Assembly: GCF_024134545.1 (NCBI RefSeq) | Contig: NZ_CP099838.1 | Coordinates: forward strand, 26,898 to 90,897 | Direction of reading: 5' to 3' | Origin: Nocardiopsis exhalans | GTDB taxonomy: Bacteria > Actinomycetota > Actinomycetes > Streptosporangiales > Streptosporangiaceae | Length of the DNA: 64,000 nt | Shown: piece after piece, positions 21,865-31,122 of the stretch | How positions within the stretch are numbered: the stretch's first letter is position 1 | How the letters are laid out: every line of letters starts with the position of its first letter | Position numbers and translations under genes: made by a program | Notes under the pieces: model-generated | Databases searched by the model: none | Told to the model about the DNA's origin: nothing | What the model saw: only the letters and a program-made list of their open reading frames with translations

Positions 21865-23331
21865 GTGAGTAGTAGCTACAACGGGGCGAACAACTTGGAT
21901 CTGCCGTCCTCGGACGAACTGATTCCGGGAGGCAGCAACATGACCTGGCCTGGGGGACGGGTGCCGGGCAACGCTCCACCACGAACGTCCCTTACGCCGC
22001 CGGCCGCGGAGTCTCGCACTGAACCGACACCTCCAGAGCCCAAGGTGGAGCCCGAACCTGAGGTGGAGAGGCAGAAAGCACCTTCGTCTGACGATGCTCC
22101 GCCGGTCCCGGGCATTCCGGCTTACAGTCCGCCGTCGGAACCTCCGCCTGCCGCTGCTGTCGGGGAGCCTGGTGCTGAGGACCATGTGGACCTGTGGGCC
22201 GAGCCGCTGCCGAACCAGGACCAGGACCCGGCAGAGGCCGTCTTCCCTCCGCTGTTTCCTGCTGCCGAAACGGATGGGGGCACCCGTTCCCCAGATTCCC
22301 CTCCCGACGGATCCATTCCGGGAGATCAGCAGGTCCGTGCCTTCTTCCTAGGTGAACCCCCTACACCTGCTGCGCCCCCGGCTCCGGAGACATCGGCGGA
22401 CCTGACCACTGAACGGCTGATGCGCTCGCGCGCATCCGCGAACGTCCCCCGCTCCGGCTGGCGCCAGTGGACCTACCGCCTGACCCGGGGCCGGATCAAC
22501 CCCGGTGAGTCCCGGATCGAGCAGTGGAGGCGCACCCGACGCGCGGCCGCGACCACGCACCTGCGGGGGCACCGGCGCATCGCGGTGCTGTGCATCAAGG
22601 GCGGCGTGGGCAAAACCACCATCGCGTTCCTACTGGGTGCGGTGTTGGCACAGCTGCGCGGGGACCGGGTGATCGCGGTCGACGCCAACTCCGACCAGGG
22701 CACCCTGGCGGGGAGGCTGCGAACAGAGACCTCCAAAACCATCCAAGACCTGCTGAGGGCCCCTGAGGCACGCGGATACTTCGACGTGCGGGGCTACACC
22801 TCACAGGCTCCCAGCCGCCTGGAGGTCCTGGCGTCGAACGAGGATCCCGAAGTCACTGACGCGTTCTCGGCGTCCGACTTTCAGCGTGTCACAAACATTC
22901 TGGAACGATACTACTCGATCTGCATCTCGGATTGCGGAACGGGAATCCTGCACGACGTGATCCGGGGCAAGGGTGGAGTTCTCGACCGCACGGATCAGCT
23001 GATCGTGGTCTCCAACACTTCGGTGAATGGCGCTAAGAAGGCGTCTGAGACCATGGACTGGCTGGAGGAGAACGGTTATAAGGAATTGGTTCGTAATTCC
23101 ATTTCCGTGATCAACCGGGTGGGCGAGAAGGTTGATAAGAAGATCGACATGCGGCAGGTACTGGCGCACTTCCGGTCGCGTTCGCGGGCCGTGGTCCAGG
23201 TGCCGGTGGATGACCACCTCGCTGAGGACAGCGCGATCGACATGGCCCAGCTCGGCCCTGCGACTCAGGATGCGCTTCTGGAACTGGCCGCGCTCGTAGG
23301 CGCCGAGTTCAGCAAGCAGCCCACCAGCTAG
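21865..23331 (+). CDS. ParA/MinD-family ATPase with Pro-rich N-terminus, 488 aa
   Basis: About 190 residues of Pro/Glu/Ser-rich low-complexity sequence, then a P-loop with the deviant Walker A KGGVGKTT (about 245-252), VIAVDANSDQGTLAGRL (Walker A' region) and a switch-like CISDCGTG. Deviant-Walker ATPases act as dimers on DNA or membranes. A Pro-rich tail fused to a ParA core occurs in secretion- and conjugation-associated ATPases. Here it sits between two membrane components of the transfer apparatus, so localisation of that machine, rather than classic partition, is suggested. GTG start with AAGGGGGGA. No ParB partner is seen. Confidence 0.75.
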   Translation: MSSSYNGANNLDLPSSDELIPGGSNMTWPGGRVPGNAPPRTSLTPPAAESRTEPTPPEPKVEPEPEVERQKAPSSDDAPPVPGIPAYSPPSEPPPAAAVGEPGAEDHVDLWAEPLPNQDQDPAEAVFPPLFPAAETDGGTRSPDSPPDGSIPGDQQVRAFFLGEPPTPAAPPAPETSADLTTERLMRSRASANVPRSGWRQWTYRLTRGRINPGESRIEQWRRTRRAAATTHLRGHRRIAVLCIKGGVGKTTIAFLLGAVLAQLRGDRVIAVDANSDQGTLAGRLRTETSKTIQDLLRAPEARGYFDVRGYTSQAPSRLEVLASNEDPEVTDAFSASDFQRVTNILERYYSICISDCGTGILHDVIRGKGGVLDRTDQLIVVSNTSVNGAKKASETMDWLEENGYKELVRNSISVINRVGEKVDKKIDMRQVLAHFRSRSRAVVQVPVDDHLAEDSAIDMAQLGPATQDALLELAALVGAEFSKQPTS

Positions 23332-23427
23332 GACAAGGCCACCACCCACCACGTGTTCCCCGCACGTGTGCGGGCCGCCCCGGGACCGCTCAGGTTCCGG
23401 GGTTTCTCGCGGAAAGGATCAACCCCC

Positions 23428-25524
23428 ATGCGGCAGAGTCGTTCCCCTCAGCGGCGAGGCCCTCGCCTGGTGTTGACTTTGATGCTCTTGGTGGCCGGCC
23501 TGCTGCTCGTTCCGAGTTCGGCGTCAGCCCTGAGTTGGTGCGAGGAAAAGCTCGCCCCGGAACCCAAGGTCACCGGCCAGGGCGTTGATTCTGTCCTCAA
23601 TGATCAGGACGTGATCGACCGCGGTGACGTCAAGGGGCTGTATGAGAATTACTTGATGTCAGGCACGACGTGGTTTGTCATTGTCGACTCCAAAGACTGC
23701 TTCGATGAGCAGCGGACGCAGGGTTGGCCTTTCCTCTACAACATTTTGTGGGGGGCGGCGCGCGGTATCGATATGGCCGCTATCGAGGCGCTGCGTTTTG
23801 CGGTGGACACCCCCATGGATGCGTTGGAGGAGGTGGTGGTGGATGTGGTCGAACAGATGCGCGATGCGATCTGGCGGCCGCTGCTTCCGGCCATGACAAT
23901 CCTGGGCGCCGTCACCTTGGCGTGGTGGGGGATGGTGCGCAAACGCGCCACGTTGACGTTTGAGGGTGCGATCTGGATGATCGCGGCCACCACGCTGGGG
24001 TTGTGGGTGCTCATGGCCCCGGGCGCCTTCATGAAGTTGGTGAACACCGTCGTCACCACTGGTGATGAGGTGATGTCGGCGGCGGTGACCAACGTGACCG
24101 GGGACGGTACGGATGGGCGGTGCATCCCCGGTTCCCCCGAGATCACACGCGCCGTCAATGAGGACTACACCGAGTTCGTGGCCCGCCAGCAGAGCGAGTA
24201 CGTGTGGGAATCGCTGGTGTGCCGGACATGGCTCGTCGGGACGTTCGGCTCGGGGCCCTCGGCCGAAGCACTGGCCGGCGACCACGCCCGGGACCTCATC
24301 GCAGCCCAGGCCCTGACCCGTACCGAGTCGATGTCGGTGGGGCTCAACACCGACGAGGACGGCACTGATGAGTACTACGACACCCTCGCATCGGAGAAGA
24401 AAGCCGATTTCCAAACGATCTCCGGGGAGATCGAGGACGCCCACACCCCCACCTGGAACATGTTCCGGGGCGCGGAAGGCGGGGATCGGACCATGGCCGC
24501 GCTGGTGGGGTTGGTCGCTGCACTGACCGGTGGCCTGTTGATCCTGGCGGCCGCTGTGGGCCTGCTGATCTGCAAGCTCGGCGTCATCCTGCTGATGCTC
24601 ACCTCCCCGCTCTTCTTCCTGATGGGCATCCATCCTGGGCGTGGGCGCACGGTCCTGCTGCGCTGGTGGGAGTTGTTGGTGGGGCTGGTCATCAAACAGT
24701 GGATGTGGATGGCCATGGTGCTCTTGTTGGTGTTGACGTTGAACACGATCATCTCCACCGTGCGCCCCTATGGCCTGGCGCTCGTGCTCATGGTCGCGCT
24801 GGTCGCAGCGGTGCTGAAGTTCAAGGATCCGCTGTGGGGCACGCTCACGCACGTGTCGTTCTCCGGCGATAACGCTCCTTCGCAGGGGGGCGGCTACTCC
24901 ATGACCAAGGACAGGATGCAGCGGGCCGCCATCGGCGCGGTCAAGGGCGCGGTCAAGGCTCCGTGGGCCGTGGGCGCGGGAGCCGCCACAGGTGCGTTCC
25001 GCGCGGCGGTGTCCAACCCCGCTAAGCGGGAGGTGGCGGCCCGGCGCGCGGTCAACCATCAGAACAGGGTGGAGGAGATCCGCGCGGACGATGCGCAGGC
25101 GCTGGAGCGGGGCCAGCAGCGCAACCGGGAGCGTGCCGGGCAGGTGGCGGGAGCCCCCGACGGGGGTGCCGGGAGCGGTGCAGGTGCAGGGGGAGGTGCT
25201 GGACAGAACGCACCAGACCGGCGCCAAGGCCGGGTTCCCCGCGAGTGGGTGCGTCAGGGGGGTGGGGCGTCTCGACCGACTGCCCGCCGCAACCGCACCT
25301 CGCCGCGGCGTAGTGCTCAGGCGCCGAGCCGCCAGCAGCCGACCTACCTGGAGGTGTTGCGAGGACAGGCGGGCCATGGGGTGGGGGGTAACCGGCAGCC
25401 GGACCAGGCTCCGCGCAAGCGGCCGGCGCCTGCGGCACCGGCGACCCCCAAGCGCATCCCGCGTAACCTGCGCCGGTCTACGCGGGCACAGCAGCGCCGT
25501 AGGGGTACGGGCGGGGGTGCGTGA
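23428..25524 (+). CDS. VirB6/TcpH/TrbL-like polytopic membrane protein, 698 aa
   Basis: Signal peptide (about 1-35, VLTLMLLVAGLLLVPSSASA), an extracytoplasmic region, membrane spans at about 150-170, 179-202, a large extracellular loop, then a cluster at about 355-380, 383-400, 412-440 and 450-463, followed by about 230 residues of Gly/Gln/Arg/Pro-rich cytoplasmic tail. This is the layout of the T4SS channel component. ATG 23428 has GGAAAGGA; earlier in-frame codons precede the signal peptide. Stop overlaps the next gene. Confidence 0.75.
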   Translation: MRQSRSPQRRGPRLVLTLMLLVAGLLLVPSSASALSWCEEKLAPEPKVTGQGVDSVLNDQDVIDRGDVKGLYENYLMSGTTWFVIVDSKDCFDEQRTQGWPFLYNILWGAARGIDMAAIEALRFAVDTPMDALEEVVVDVVEQMRDAIWRPLLPAMTILGAVTLAWWGMVRKRATLTFEGAIWMIAATTLGLWVLMAPGAFMKLVNTVVTTGDEVMSAAVTNVTGDGTDGRCIPGSPEITRAVNEDYTEFVARQQSEYVWESLVCRTWLVGTFGSGPSAEALAGDHARDLIAAQALTRTESMSVGLNTDEDGTDEYYDTLASEKKADFQTISGEIEDAHTPTWNMFRGAEGGDRTMAALVGLVAALTGGLLILAAAVGLLICKLGVILLMLTSPLFFLMGIHPGRGRTVLLRWWELLVGLVIKQWMWMAMVLLLVLTLNTIISTVRPYGLALVLMVALVAAVLKFKDPLWGTLTHVSFSGDNAPSQGGGYSMTKDRMQRAAIGAVKGAVKAPWAVGAGAATGAFRAAVSNPAKREVAARRAVNHQNRVEEIRADDAQALERGQQRNRERAGQVAGAPDGGAGSGAGAGGGAGQNAPDRRQGRVPREWVRQGGGASRPTARRNRTSPRRSAQAPSRQQPTYLEVLRGQAGHGVGGNRQPDQAPRKRPAPAAPATPKRIPRNLRRSTRAQQRRRGTGGGA

Positions 25525-26693
25525 TGGGGGCCAAAGGGGGTCTGGCCGGGGTCGGCGTCGGGCTCGGGGCGTGCGTGCTCGCGTTGGCGGTGGCCGCGCA
25601 GCAGCTCACCGCGATGACCTATCTCCAGGGCGGGGGCGGTTCGCAAGCCTGCTCGGAGGGGAGCACCCAACCGTCCGGGTCAGTCGAACAGGCCAGCGTG
25701 AGCACGGTGGCTACGGACGAGATTCCATCCGACATGCTGGAGATCTACCAGGATGTGGCCGAGGCATGGGGCATGGACTGGGCTTTGCTGGCAGCGGTCG
25801 GGTTTAAGGAAAGCACGCACAATACCAATCGTGCCGTAGATACGGAAAACGGTGCTGGCGCATTGGGGCCGATGCAATTTATCCCTGCGGCCTGGGAACA
25901 TCATGGTTTGTACTACGGGGACAAAACTGGGGAGAAGGGAAAGCCTCCTCTCAAAGAGCGCTTGGACCCCAAGCACTCCGTGTGGAGCGCAGCGCATAAA
26001 CTCACCGACCAGGGTGTGAACACTAACCCTGAAAAGGCACTGGTCCGGTATTACGGGGCCGATGTGGACGGGTATGTTCCCACGGCCATGGCCAAAGCTA
26101 ATCAGTACCGGGACGGGGATTTCACCGCCGGTACCGGCGGTGAGGTCATTATGGCTACCGTGGAGTGCCCTGAGAACACCGGCATCTCCGGTCAGGCTCC
26201 GGCCTACGCCGTCGGTGACCTGAGCGGCCAGCTACATTTGGAGCCCTGCATCCTGGATGATCCGCCGTTCGGGCCGGGCAACATCACGCCGCTCACCTGC
26301 GCGGGTCACAGGGCGATCGTGGACAACTTCCGGCCACGGTTGGACCACGGCGGAAACTGTAAACGTTCCAAAAATGACGGTGGTCAGCATTTCACAGGCC
26401 AAGCCTGTGATTACATGACATCGAAAGGGGGGACTTTTTCATCAGGGGATGCCCAACGCCTGGGTGATATGATCACTGAGTACGTCATGAACAATCACTC
26501 CGAGCTTGGCGTGCGATACATCATCTGGTATCAGTCCATTTGGCACCCCAATCGCACCAGCTGCGACGGAGGGCGAACCTCCTACAGTGCCAATGTTTCC
26601 AATTTGTCATTTGGTATCTGGTGTGGGATGAACGACCGTGGTTCCATTACTGAGAACCATTATGATCATGTCCACGTGTCGTTCATCGACTAA
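25524..26693 (+). CDS. conjugation-associated cell-wall hydrolase, TcpG-like role, 389 aa
   Basis: N-terminal membrane anchor (about 7-33). A lysozyme-like transglycosylase domain follows: WALLAAVGFKESTHN with the catalytic Glu (about 96), then GAGALGPMQFIPAAW. The C-terminal domain (about 250-389), HFTGQACDYM through ENHYDHVHVSF, resembles the ARB_07466-like domain, a peptidoglycan-interacting His/Asp-rich fold. Such two-domain hydrolases open the wall for T4SS channels. ATG overlaps the stop of the VirB6-like gene; a GTG 3 bp upstream is an alternative. Confidence 0.8.
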   Translation: MGAKGGLAGVGVGLGACVLALAVAAQQLTAMTYLQGGGGSQACSEGSTQPSGSVEQASVSTVATDEIPSDMLEIYQDVAEAWGMDWALLAAVGFKESTHNTNRAVDTENGAGALGPMQFIPAAWEHHGLYYGDKTGEKGKPPLKERLDPKHSVWSAAHKLTDQGVNTNPEKALVRYYGADVDGYVPTAMAKANQYRDGDFTAGTGGEVIMATVECPENTGISGQAPAYAVGDLSGQLHLEPCILDDPPFGPGNITPLTCAGHRAIVDNFRPRLDHGGNCKRSKNDGGQHFTGQACDYMTSKGGTFSSGDAQRLGDMITEYVMNNHSELGVRYIIWYQSIWHPNRTSCDGGRTSYSANVSNLSFGIWCGMNDRGSITENHYDHVHVSFID

Positions 26694-26704
26694 CCGTGCG
26701 TATT

Positions 26705-26735
26705 GCATCAGATGCGAGATTCCCGCATCTGATGC
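26705..26735. terminator. bidirectional terminator between convergent genes
   Basis: Perfect inverted repeat GCATCAGATGCG / CGCATCTGATGC with 7-base loop, between the stops at 26693 (+) and 26738 (-). Each arm is itself nearly palindromic (GCATC-A-GATGC). Confidence 0.65.
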
Positions 26736-26737
26736 GA

Positions 26738-27364
26738 TCACAGCTGTTCGGCGCGCTCCACCCGCCACCCGCCACCCTGGGTGGTGGTCATGGTCACGCC
26801 GTACTCTCCGAGGTCAGTGGGCTCCTCGCCGGTGTTGGGCTCGGACTCGGCCGCCACGACGAACGTGACCGTCGTGGGGTCGAAGTAGGTGACCTCGGTG
26901 ACGCTGGCAGCGCCGGTCCAAGCCACCGACGCATCGCGGGCCAGCACGCGCCACGGGCCCTCGGCGATGCCGTCGGGGGTGGTCAGAGTGACGGCGTAGG
27001 AATCGGTGGCCCATGCCCCGACCCGTTCGGTGTGGCTGTCCCAGTCGTCTCGGCCGGAGTCGACGGTGGCCACGTCAGCGACGAAATCCGCAGCCCGCCC
27101 GCCGGCCTCGGCGAACTCTCCGCGGCTGTGGGGGAACCACCCGTCGACCTCGTCTATGGCGCCGTTGGCGGGAGGTGTCTGCGGTTCGAGGAAGGGCTGG
27201 GGCTCAACAACCTGCTCCTGGGCCTGCTCCTGGTCCGGGTCGGAGCTGAGCCTGTCGCTGATGATGCTGAACAGGCCCACTCCCATGAACATCGCCACCA
27301 CCACGCCGATGGCGATGGTGGTACCGCGTCGGGACAGGGGCCGGTCGGTCTGGGAGTTGAACAT
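26738..27364 (-). CDS. single-span membrane protein, possibly VirB8/NTF2-like, 208 aa
   Basis: One N-terminal membrane helix (TIAIGVVVAMFMGVGLFSII, about 15-35), a Gln/Glu/Pro linker, then an extracytoplasmic domain (GEFAEAGGRAADFVADVATV ... AYAVTLTTPDG type strands). Anchor plus one small alpha-beta domain is the layout of VirB8-like or accessory T4SS subunits; no firm match. Confidence 0.65.
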   Translation of the reverse strand: MFNSQTDRPLSRRGTTIAIGVVVAMFMGVGLFSIISDRLSSDPDQEQAQEQVVEPQPFLEPQTPPANGAIDEVDGWFPHSRGEFAEAGGRAADFVADVATVDSGRDDWDSHTERVGAWATDSYAVTLTTPDGIAEGPWRVLARDASVAWTGAASVTEVTYFDPTTVTFVVAAESEPNTGEEPTDLGEYGVTMTTTQGGGWRVERAEQL

Positions 27365-27436
27365 CGAGGCTCTTCCAAGTGATGGTCTTCGGGGTGGGCC
27401 TGCACATGTGTGCTGGTCCCGCTACGGTGGGGCATC

Positions 27437-28057
27437 ATGAACGATGCCCTTTCGCGGCTGGTGCCGCCGCTGGCGGTGGTCCTGATCGCGACCGGGTGTG
27501 CCTCGCCCTCGGGTGATCCCTCACCAGCGCCGGAACAGGATCCTGCCCCGGCGCCTCCGTCGGCCAGCACACAGGTCCACGTGCTCTATAACGGCGTCTC
27601 AAACGACCGTCTGAGAGGCGTGGACTATGAGGTGACCGTGGAGTTCGGCTCCAGCATCTCCGACGGCGGAGAATGCGATCTGGCCTCCCCAGAGAACACG
27701 GTCACGGTGCCGCTGACACTGACCCTGGTGAACACCCTCGACCCTGAGGACCAGGGCGAGAGTAAAGGCGAGTCGGTGTCGTGGTCGGCGCCACGCACAC
27801 TGGCCGTAGAGCCGGTGGGCGCGGCCGGACCGCTGCGGTGGGCCCCGCACCGTCCGGGGCACCCGTGTACCGACCAGCCCGATGTGGAGTCGGCAGTGTC
27901 GGCGGCGTGGCAGTACCGCGAACAAGCGGTCATGACCGGCTACCTCACGGGCGTCCCCGAACAGGATCCGACCGGCACGGGTGTGCAGCTGGAGTTCACC
28001 CGCGAGCTGTGGCAGATCCAGGACGAAGAGCCGACGCCGCTGACCGTGGTCTACTGA
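27437..28057 (+). CDS. lipoprotein, 206 aa
   Basis: Signal peptide with lipobox LAVVLIATGC, cleavage before Cys 21, then Ser/Pro linker and a mature domain with two further Cys. Located between conjugation genes, so an envelope component or exclusion factor is possible. ATG 27437 follows TACGGT by 8 bases, suggesting a leaderless start. Confidence 0.75.
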   Translation: MNDALSRLVPPLAVVLIATGCASPSGDPSPAPEQDPAPAPPSASTQVHVLYNGVSNDRLRGVDYEVTVEFGSSISDGGECDLASPENTVTVPLTLTLVNTLDPEDQGESKGESVSWSAPRTLAVEPVGAAGPLRWAPHRPGHPCTDQPDVESAVSAAWQYREQAVMTGYLTGVPEQDPTGTGVQLEFTRELWQIQDEEPTPLTVVY

Positions 28058-28086
28058 CCCGCGCCCAGCGGCCCGACCGCCCCGGA

Positions 28087-30570
28087 TCAGCCCACCGACG
28101 CCCACTCCTGGTCGTCCTCGATCCCCTCGGGCTCCACAAGCTCCCGGGCTGCGGACGCCTCCTTGGGGGGCTGACGGGTGGGGTTGGTGTCCAGCCGCCT
28201 CAGCACCTCCTCAGAGACCAGGTCCACGGCGATGTGGGCCGTTCTGCCGTCCAGATCGCGGAACAGGCACTCGCCGTTGCCGAGGTTGCGCAGCACCGCA
28301 CGATGGTTGTCATCGTCGGCCACCCCGAGCAACGCCATCACGTTGCCCACCTCCTGGGCCTCGCTGGAGCGGAAGGCGAACGCCGAGGACAGGCAGTTGG
28401 TGACCTGTTCGTTGAGCATGTCGCCCGCGTTCTGGGACACCAGGATCAGGGCGGTGTTGCGCGAGCGGCCCATTCGGGAGACCTCGGGGACCAGCTTGGC
28501 GCCCTCGGGGGTGGAGGTGATCGCCCAGGCCTCGTCCAGGAAGATCGCCTTGGGCAGGCGCCGGTCCAGGCCGTTCATCAGGCGGCGAGCGAACTGCGAG
28601 ACCAGGTAGAGCAGTGCGACGGACAGCCGCTGTTCGTAGGAGTACTCGTCCCTGGCCGTGCCGGAGTCGGGCAGGGAGAGCCCGCCCAGGGTGAACACGG
28701 TGGTCCACCCCTCGGTGTCGATTTGGGTCTCGCCCTGGGGGTCAAAGCACAGCGAGGCCAGCCGCATCTCCGCCATCGAGCCCAGGACCGCGCCCAGGTT
28801 GCGGGAAGCGTCCCCGTCCTGGGCGAGAAGATGGTCCACGACCTTGGCCAGGGACGGCTGGGGCTGGTTGGCGACCGCCGCCACGGCCTGGATCATCGCC
28901 GATTCGCGCTCCTCGCTCATGCGGGGCAGCAGCAGGCGCAGGGTTTCGGTGGCCATGGTCTTCTTCGCGGCGAGGTCGTCACCGAAGGCGAAGGGGTCGA
29001 GCAGGCCGGGCTGGGCCGAACCCAGCGACATGGTGCGCGCCTTGCGGCCGCGGTGCTTGAGCAGCTCCACGAGGGACTCGGCGTCGCCCTTGGGGTCGAT
29101 GGCGGCGACCGTGACCCCGCGCATCGCCAGCTGATAGATCATCAGCAGCGCCAGCGTGGTCTTACCGCCGCCAGGCTCGCCGGTGATGGCGATGGCGGTG
29201 GGGCGGTTGCGGGCCGCGGCGACCATCGGGTCGAAGTGCACGATGGAACGGGCGTGGTCGACGGTCTCACCGACGTAGGGGCCGATCCACCCGTTCCCGG
29301 CACCGTCGATCTCATCGCCCACCACCACCGTGGCGGTGGGCATCCCACCGGCGATGGTGCGCAGCGGCTGACGCTGGGCGTAGGCGTTCAGGCGGATGCG
29401 ATCGCCCGGCAGGGACTCGTTGAGCAGCGAGTACTGATCCCCCGTCGACAAGACGACGTCGATACCAATGTCCCGGTAGTGCTCGATCACCGCCTCCGTG
29501 CGGTAGATGAGCTTTTCCTCTGTAGGGGCGGCCACGCGCAACCGGTGCCAGCCGTAGACGAACGGCATGCGCTCCTTGGTGATGCCGTGCTCCAGCATGC
29601 GGGCAGCGTCGATCTGCTCGGACAGCGCGATGGGCGCCTCCACTCCGGCCTCGGCGATGTGCGCGTCCATGTCACGGGCGTGCGCGAGCTTGCGGCCCAC
29701 GTCCCGGGAGGCGCGGGCGGGGGAGACCAGCCTCATCCGGCTGGAGACCTCGACCGCAAAGGGCAGCGAGTCGGCGAAGTACAGCCAGGGCTCGCCGTCG
29801 GGGAAGGCCATGAGGTCCGGGAAGCGGGAGAACGACAGGTAGGCCACGTAGGTGGAACCCTGGGGCTGTTCCAGGCAGAGCATGGACCGGCCGTTCAGGA
29901 TGATGCCGTCGGCCAGGCGCTCGATCTCACCGCGTCCCCAGGCGCGGCGGTCCACAGCGGAGGGCTGGTATCGGTCCCCCACGCCAGCGGTGGTGTGCTC
30001 CAGCAGCCAGGCGATCTCATCGGAGGTGGCGTGGCGGGCGCGCAGGGAGCTGGTGGCCAGGGCGCGGCCGAGCCGTTCGGCCTGGTCGCTCCAGCGGGCG
30101 ATCTCCTCGGGGTTGGTCTGGTGGTCCTCCAGCCCGAGCGCCTGTTCTGCCCGCAGGTAGAGGTCGCGGAAGTGGCCGAGAATGTCGCCGGTGGCGCGGC
30201 CGCCGCGTTGGCCGAGCCGGACGCCGAGGTAGACCTCCTTGGTCCAAAAGTCCGCGGCCCACACGTGCCGGTACATCTCGTCGAGGTAGTCCTCCCAGCC
30301 GGGGCCGGGGACCACCCGCTCGTCTAGTGCGTTGGCCCAGTCGGCGGCCGGGTAGGGGCGGTGGGCGACTCGGAGGTGGACCTCGGCGTCCTCCATGCGG
30401 ATGGCGGCCAGGGCGATGGTGATGTTGGTGGCGAGCACCTGGCGGTCTTCGCCGGTGGTGAACTCGTAGGACACCGTGGGCAGGCGAAAGTAGGCCCAGG
30501 CCTCGGTGTCGTTGAACAGCACCCGGTCATCGAAGTAGGTGACCGACAGCCGCCCGCTGGTGGCCTTCAT
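28087..30570 (-). CDS. VirB4/TcpF-family conjugation ATPase, 827 aa
   Basis: N-terminal about 380 residues of VirB4-type mixed fold, then the motor with Walker A AITGEPGGGKTTLALLMIYQ (about 460-475), VAAIDPKGDAESLVELLKHR, Walker B AIFLDEAW (about 675) and a C-terminal VSQNAGDMLNEQVTNCLSSA motif. Powers assembly and transport of the conjugation channel at the cytoplasmic membrane. ATG 30570 with AAGGAG. TcpE-like gene 20 bp upstream in the same operon. Confidence 0.9.
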   Translation of the reverse strand: MKATSGRLSVTYFDDRVLFNDTEAWAYFRLPTVSYEFTTGEDRQVLATNITIALAAIRMEDAEVHLRVAHRPYPAADWANALDERVVPGPGWEDYLDEMYRHVWAADFWTKEVYLGVRLGQRGGRATGDILGHFRDLYLRAEQALGLEDHQTNPEEIARWSDQAERLGRALATSSLRARHATSDEIAWLLEHTTAGVGDRYQPSAVDRRAWGRGEIERLADGIILNGRSMLCLEQPQGSTYVAYLSFSRFPDLMAFPDGEPWLYFADSLPFAVEVSSRMRLVSPARASRDVGRKLAHARDMDAHIAEAGVEAPIALSEQIDAARMLEHGITKERMPFVYGWHRLRVAAPTEEKLIYRTEAVIEHYRDIGIDVVLSTGDQYSLLNESLPGDRIRLNAYAQRQPLRTIAGGMPTATVVVGDEIDGAGNGWIGPYVGETVDHARSIVHFDPMVAAARNRPTAIAITGEPGGGKTTLALLMIYQLAMRGVTVAAIDPKGDAESLVELLKHRGRKARTMSLGSAQPGLLDPFAFGDDLAAKKTMATETLRLLLPRMSEERESAMIQAVAAVANQPQPSLAKVVDHLLAQDGDASRNLGAVLGSMAEMRLASLCFDPQGETQIDTEGWTTVFTLGGLSLPDSGTARDEYSYEQRLSVALLYLVSQFARRLMNGLDRRLPKAIFLDEAWAITSTPEGAKLVPEVSRMGRSRNTALILVSQNAGDMLNEQVTNCLSSAFAFRSSEAQEVGNVMALLGVADDDNHRAVLRNLGNGECLFRDLDGRTAHIAVDLVSEEVLRRLDTNPTRQPPKEASAARELVEPEGIEDDQEWASVG

Positions 30571-30590
30571 CGTGGTGTTCACTCCTTGTA

Positions 30591-31100
30591 TCAGGCGGCG
30601 TGCGCGGGGACCGGGGTCGGCGCCGCGGCGGTGGTCCGGGGTGCGGGGGCGAGGGCACGGGGGATGGTGACCGTGCGCAGGCGCCGTGTGGGACGCCCTG
30701 TCGCCGTGCGCCGGTCGGGGGCGGTGCCCTGGTGCCAGACGGTGGCCTGGATGTGGACATGGGCGGGCTCGTACTCCGGGCGCATACGCACGTAGACGCG
30801 GGCCTCGGTCATGAACCGGGCCTGGCTCACGAGAAGTTCGCCGAGCCGTTTGGCCTCGGCCACGGGCCGGGTCACCAGGACGGCAAGCACCCCGGGGGGC
30901 ACCACCCACAACACCAGGTGCCAGCCGTTGCCGAAGTCGAACGGCACACGCAACAGGGCCAGCAGCAGCCACCATCCGGCCATCGACGCGATGAAGATCG
31001 TGCCGGTGGTGACGGGTACCGGCATGGGAAGCCGGAAGTCGTAGAGCTTGTACAGGCGCTTTTCGATGCGCCAGATGTTGGTGTAGGTGGGCAGGTCCAC
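30591..31100 (-). CDS. TcpE/PrgI-family conjugation membrane protein, 169 aa
   Basis: N-terminal TNIWRIEKRLYKLYDFRLPM typical of the TcpE family, two membrane spans (about 32-50 and 60-78), then a cytoplasmic about 90-residue tail. Adjacent to VirB4 and TcpC, as in pCW3- and Tn916-like systems. Confidence 0.8.
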   Translation of the reverse strand: MDLPTYTNIWRIEKRLYKLYDFRLPMPVPVTTGTIFIASMAGWWLLLALLRVPFDFGNGWHLVLWVVPPGVLAVLVTRPVAEAKRLGELLVSQARFMTEARVYVRMRPEYEPAHVHIQATVWHQGTAPDRRTATGRPTRRLRTVTIPRALAPAPRTTAAAPTPVPAHAA

Positions 31101-31122
31101 GTGGCGCCTCCCTCGTGGGGGT

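Noticed and set aside
27781..30327. 848-codon plus-strand frame opposite VirB4
   Set aside because: The minus strand has clear Walker motifs; the plus frame is its complement.
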